Part shown: in pieces, positions 5,343 to 8,040 of the stretch
Numbering within the stretch: position 1 is the stretch's first letter
How the letters are laid out: every line of letters begins with the position of its first letter
Assembly (NCBI GenBank): GCA_022566435.1
Contig: JADFIX010000048.1
Coordinates: 2,985-11,024 of the forward strand
DNA: 8,040 nt
Direction of reading: 5' to 3'
From: Planctomycetota bacterium
GTDB lineage: Bacteria > Planctomycetota > Phycisphaerae > UBA1845
Translations under genes and position numbers: made by a program
The notes under the pieces: generated by a model
Database searches by the model: none
What the model was told of the DNA's origin: nothing
The model's input: the letters and a program-made list of their open reading frames with translations, nothing else

Positions 5343-7031
5343 GAAATGTCGCGTACCGGTGAAGATCATGGCCACGCCCCGTTCGTCGCAAGCTTCTGTC
5401 GTATCCTCGTCTCGCTTGGACCCGCCGGGTTGGATGATGGCTGAAATTCCGGCTTCGATCAGGATTTCCGGACCGTCGCGGAAGGGGAAAAAAGCGTCCG
5501 AAGCCGCCGCGGCGCCCCCCAGCCTCTCCTTATGGCCGTTTTCCTTGGCAAGCCAGGTGGCGATTCGACAACTCATGACCCGGCTCATCTGCCCGGCACC
5601 GTTCCCGATGAGCCTCTGATCCTTGCACACCGTGATGGCGTTACTCTTGGTATGCTTACAAATCAGCCACGCCAGCCGCAGGTCGGCGAGTTCCGCTTTG
5701 GTCGGCTTGCGTTTGGTGACAATCTTCCAGTCCTCTTCATTCAGGCCGACAAGGTCGCGTGTTTGCATGAGCATTCCGCTGGTAATGCTCTTGTATTCGA
5801 GTTCGTGCGCATTCGGCGGGACGGTCATGTCGCCGACTGATAAAAGTCGAACGCGCTGCCCCCAACCTTTCTTCGTTCGGATCAGTTCGATAGCATCTTC
5901 GTCAAACCCCGGCGCGATCCAGACTTCAGCGAAGAAACCGCCTGCGCCGGCTGCCTTACCCCACCGTGCGTAGGTATCCATCACCGCTTCGGCGAAGGCG
6001 GCGTCTACCGCAAAGCTGCAAGCCAGCACGCCGCCCATGGCTGCGTTCGGATCGCCGAGGTAGGCCTGTCGATAGGCCTCGACGGGGTCATCGGCCATTC
6101 CCGCGCCGCATGCGTTCGTGTGCTTGATGAAGACGCAGATATGTTTGCCATGTGTTGTTTGGCTCCCATCGGCTGTGTCCAGGGGCTTGGATTGAATGCT
6201 TCTTACCAGTTCTTTGCAAAGCTCCAACGCGGCGTTGCCATCCACGAAATTGTTGAACGAAAGCTCGCCTTCGTTCTCGTCGACAGCCTGGGAAAGACCC
6301 GCTTCGCTGAACTCGCGGTCATCGTGCGTACGCTGCTCGGCAGTTTGGTGCGGGTTTTCACCGTACCTGAGCACCTCAGGGCCGAAGAGAAACAATGCCC
6401 GATAAGACTGGGGGGTTTCGTCTTCCCGCCTACTGAGCCATTCGGTCACAGCGGCGTCGTACTTTGCAGTGCGGCGAAATGCATTCATCGCACCTCTCTC
6501 GCGCAAATCCTCAGCCGTCATCGGATCGGCCGGGTCATTCGTCGCCCGTAAAAAGTGCAGCACGTCATCGTAACTGTCATCACAAGACACAAGCACATGC
6601 TTGTGATTCTTCGCCGCGGCGCGCAACATACAGGGACCGCCGATGTCGATCATTTCGATCGCTTGCTCGAACGTGCAATCGGGATCCGCGATCGTCTTCT
6701 CGAATGGGTAGAGATTGACCACGACCATATCGATGGGCTCGATCCCCTGGGCCTCGAGCTGACGCATGTGTTCCGGGTTATCGCGGTCCGCGAGAATCGC
6801 CGCGTGAATCTTGGGATGAAGCGTCTTGACCCGCCCGTCCATCATCTCCGGAAACCCCGTCACCTCTTCCACAAGCGTGACCGGAATGTGGTTGTCTTTG
6901 AGAAGTGTGGCCGTGCCGCCGGTGGAAATGATTTCCACTCCGAACTCGTCCGATAGCACCCTGGCGAAGTCGACGATTCCGGTCTTATCGTACACGCTCA
7001 GTAACGCGCGTTTGATCTTTGTCTTTTTCAT
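5334..7031 (-). CDS. purH: Bifunctional AICAR formyltransferase / IMP cyclohydrolase
   Basis: A 565-residue cytoplasmic enzyme catalysing the last two steps of purine synthesis: AICAR plus 10-formyl-tetrahydrofolate to FAICAR, then ring closure to IMP. The N-terminal MGS-like cyclohydrolase domain (about 5-195) has [10 protein letters not shown] (10-19), STGGT (36-40), [11 protein letters not shown] (66-76), NLYPF (106-110), [16 protein letters not shown] (127-142); Lys69, Tyr108, Asp129 and Lys141 are the likely active-site residues. The formyltransferase domain starts at LRYGENPHQ (221-229), has ELSFNN (256-261), catalytic Lys303-His304 in [16 protein letters not shown] (462-466), GAGQMSR (478-484), ASDAFFPF (510-517), [10 protein letters not shown] (534-543) and the classic ending [15 protein letters not shown] replaces the common KHxNPCG, and DPNAAMGG (327-334) replaces DPxSAFGG. 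The extra length over typical enzymes (about 510-530) comes from inserts near 233-252, 280-296 and 352-366. No Shine-Dalgarno precedes the ATG at 7031. With only 38 bp from the upstream gene, co-transcription is likely. Confidence 0.97.
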   Translation of the reverse strand: MKKTKIKRALLSVYDKTGIVDFARVLSDEFGVEIISTGGTATLLKDNHIPVTLVEEVTGFPEMMDGRVKTLHPKIHAAILADRDNPEHMRQLEAQGIEPIDMVVVNLYPFEKTIADPDCTFEQAIEMIDIGGPCMLRAAAKNHKHVLVSCDDSYDDVLHFLRATNDPADPMTAEDLRERGAMNAFRRTAKYDAAVTEWLSRREDETPQSYRALFLFGPEVLRYGENPHQTAEQRTHDDREFSEAGLSQAVDENEGELSFNNFVDGNAALELCKELVRSIQSKPLDTADGSQTTHGKHICVFIKHTNACGAGMADDPVEAYRQAYLGDPNAAMGGVLACSFAVDAAFAEAVMDTYARWGKAAGAGGFFAEVWIAPGFDEDAIELIRTKKGWGQRVRLLSVGDMTVPPNAHELEYKSITSGMLMQTRDLVGLNEEDWKIVTKRKPTKAELADLRLAWLICKHTKSNAITVCKDQRLIGNGAGQMSRVMSCRIATWLAKENGHKERLGGAAAASDAFFPFRDGPEILIEAGISAIIQPGGSKRDEDTTEACDERGVAMIFTGTRHFKH

Positions 7032-7069
7032 TGTTTTGCAACGCGAAATGGCACCGCCAACGTGGTCAA

Positions 7070-8008
7070 TTACGGCTGCTGCGCCCGGTCACGACGGCTG
7101 CGAAACGGATCGTTGAACCGTGAGTCGCCCGTTTCGCCGGACGTTTTGTCCAACGCCGAGTCGGCAGCTAGACTTTCCGCCGAACGGTTGAGCCGGGCGC
7201 GGGCCGATACGATCTTCGACTGATGGAGATACGGCACACCTCTCGGACGAATACACTCTACCCGGCCGTGACGTTCCACGAAGTAAATCGCATCATGTAG
7301 GGTATTCGTGACAACTTCCGCCCGTCGGGGAACGGGGATTTTCGCCACGATTTCACCTGAATCTCGCTCGAGAAGTAGAACCTCGCTGCCCCCATCCCAG
7401 ACGGCCACGCGGTCCTCCACTTGGGCCACGAACGACTTTGAATGAGGCGCCCGCCACTTCTCTCGGCCGGTGTCGGCATCGAGTGCCAAGAGTCCCTGCC
7501 GTGAACTGTACTGATAGACCGTGTGATCGACGACGACCGGACTATCGGCCAGGGTCCAGGTTACGGTTTCTCCCGGGCCTGGAAGAGTCGGACCTTCGAC
7601 GTCCTGGTTTATACCAAAGGCATCGACTTCGACCTCCGCATTGGCGGGCCCGAACCGATGCCAAAGGGCCAGCCGTCCGTCGCCCGGTACCGTCGCGGTA
7701 ACGCGCGTCCAAACGATGAGGTTCAATGGCGGTGGATCGAGATCAAGGAGGATCTCGGTAAAGTCGCCGACATCCTCCAGACCGGTGCCGACATCGACTC
7801 CGCCGCTGGGGCTGTACCGGAGCTGAAGTACCTCCGCGGAGGGCGGATCCCAGCTCGACCGGACGTAAAAGCTCACCTCGTCACCGGATTGAAGGTCGGG
7901 GATGGCTGGCAGGATGGCCCAGGCGCTGACCACGCCGATCATGGTGAAGAGAACGGCGTATACGATCAGCATCATTACGAATACGCCGGCGTTGGCTCCT
8001 TTGACCAT
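7070..8008 (-). CDS. Membrane-anchored protein with PQQ-like beta-propeller repeats, function unknown
   Basis: A 312-residue protein. One hydrophobic segment (about 8-36, VFVMMLIVYAVLFTMIGVVSAWAI within it) acts as a signal anchor; the rest should be outside the cytoplasm. Residues 40-140 are a beta-rich domain I do not recognise. Residues 151-255 hold PQQ-like blades: VVVDHTVYQ...GLLALDADTGREKWR (158-186), where A-L-D-A-x-T-G-x-x-x-W is the classic signature; VAQVEDRVAVWDG...LLERDSGEIVAKI (194-224); and a third, AIYFVERHGRVECIRP (240-255). A full propeller needs six to eight blades, so this is incomplete unless it oligomerises. The tail (265-312) is charged and probably disordered. The ATG at 8008 directly precedes the anchor and has no clear Shine-Dalgarno. 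The frame stays open to the window edge, so a longer N-terminus is possible. It precedes purH by 38 bp. No enzymatic role can be assigned; structural or BamB-like scaffolding is one guess. Confidence 0.75.
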   Translation of the reverse strand: MVKGANAGVFVMMLIVYAVLFTMIGVVSAWAILPAIPDLQSGDEVSFYVRSSWDPPSAEVLQLRYSPSGGVDVGTGLEDVGDFTEILLDLDPPPLNLIVWTRVTATVPGDGRLALWHRFGPANAEVEVDAFGINQDVEGPTLPGPGETVTWTLADSPVVVDHTVYQYSSRQGLLALDADTGREKWRAPHSKSFVAQVEDRVAVWDGGSEVLLLERDSGEIVAKIPVPRRAEVVTNTLHDAIYFVERHGRVECIRPRGVPYLHQSKIVSARARLNRSAESLAADSALDKTSGETGDSRFNDPFRSRRDRAQQP

Positions 8009-8040
8009 GTTGGAATCGGGGTCACCGCCGCATGTCGAAC
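8009..8040 (-). other. Window edge upstream of the PQQ-repeat gene; possible end of another minus-strand gene
   Basis: On the minus strand one frame reads FDMRR and then TGA (8024-8022), 13 bases before the ATG at 8008. That would fit the C-terminus of an upstream gene in a tight operon. Five codons are too few to prove coding. In the frame of the PQQ-repeat gene there is no stop before the edge, so the alternative is a longer N-terminus for that protein. Confidence 0.2.

Noticed and set aside
5334..7031. Frameshift or fusion as the reason for the long PurH
   Set aside because: Both domains and all signature motifs run in one frame in the expected order; the extra residues sit in loop-like inserts.
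1..8040. Mobile element, CRISPR array, tRNA or defence system
   Set aside because: No transposase, integrase, regularly spaced repeat array, tRNA-like cloverleaf or defence-family protein was found on either strand.

Overview
The window is about 58-60% GC by eye. It carries six protein-coding genes, all on the minus strand, so the biological reading order runs from high to low coordinates. No plus-strand gene, RNA gene, insertion sequence, phage gene, CRISPR array or defence gene could be supported. I infer a member of the Planctomycetota. The grounds are the lineage-like PurH motifs, the small membrane-anchored PQQ-type repeat protein, the long ligase with a TPR tail, weak or missing Shine-Dalgarno sites at several genes, and loosely packed intergenic repeats. 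This is inference from style; there is no marker gene.

Layout in transcription order: (1) 8008-7070, a membrane-anchored protein with two or three PQQ-like beta-propeller blades. (2) 7031-5334, purH, the bifunctional enzyme for the last two steps of IMP synthesis, 38 bp behind gene 1 and probably co-transcribed. (3) 5333-5056, a 278-bp intergenic region with a cluster of short direct and inverted repeats, followed by a convincing promoter: a consensus TATAAT, a weak -35 embedded in a perfect 16-bp palindrome, and an 11-bp-spaced direct repeat at the expected transcription start. (4) 5055-4510, a PduO-type cob(I)alamin adenosyltransferase. (5) 4427-1368, a 1019-residue O-antigen ligase/polymerase-family membrane protein with a roughly 500-residue TPR-like soluble tail. 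(6) 1244-255, a secreted GH26-like glycoside hydrolase. (7) 94-1, the first 31 codons of an M16 (insulinase-like) peptidase that runs off the window.

Functionally, purH and the adenosyltransferase are housekeeping metabolism (purines; adenosylcobalamin supply). The ligase and the GH26 enzyme form a plausible pair for building and trimming a surface or secreted polysaccharide; that link rests on adjacency and family only. An intergenic hairpin between them suggests a partial transcript boundary.

I see no striking new multi-gene system here. The points most worth a second look are the control region of the adenosyltransferase gene, the repeat cluster next to it, the TPR-tailed ligase, and the GH26 enzyme, whose usual histidine before the acid/base glutamate is replaced by phenylalanine.
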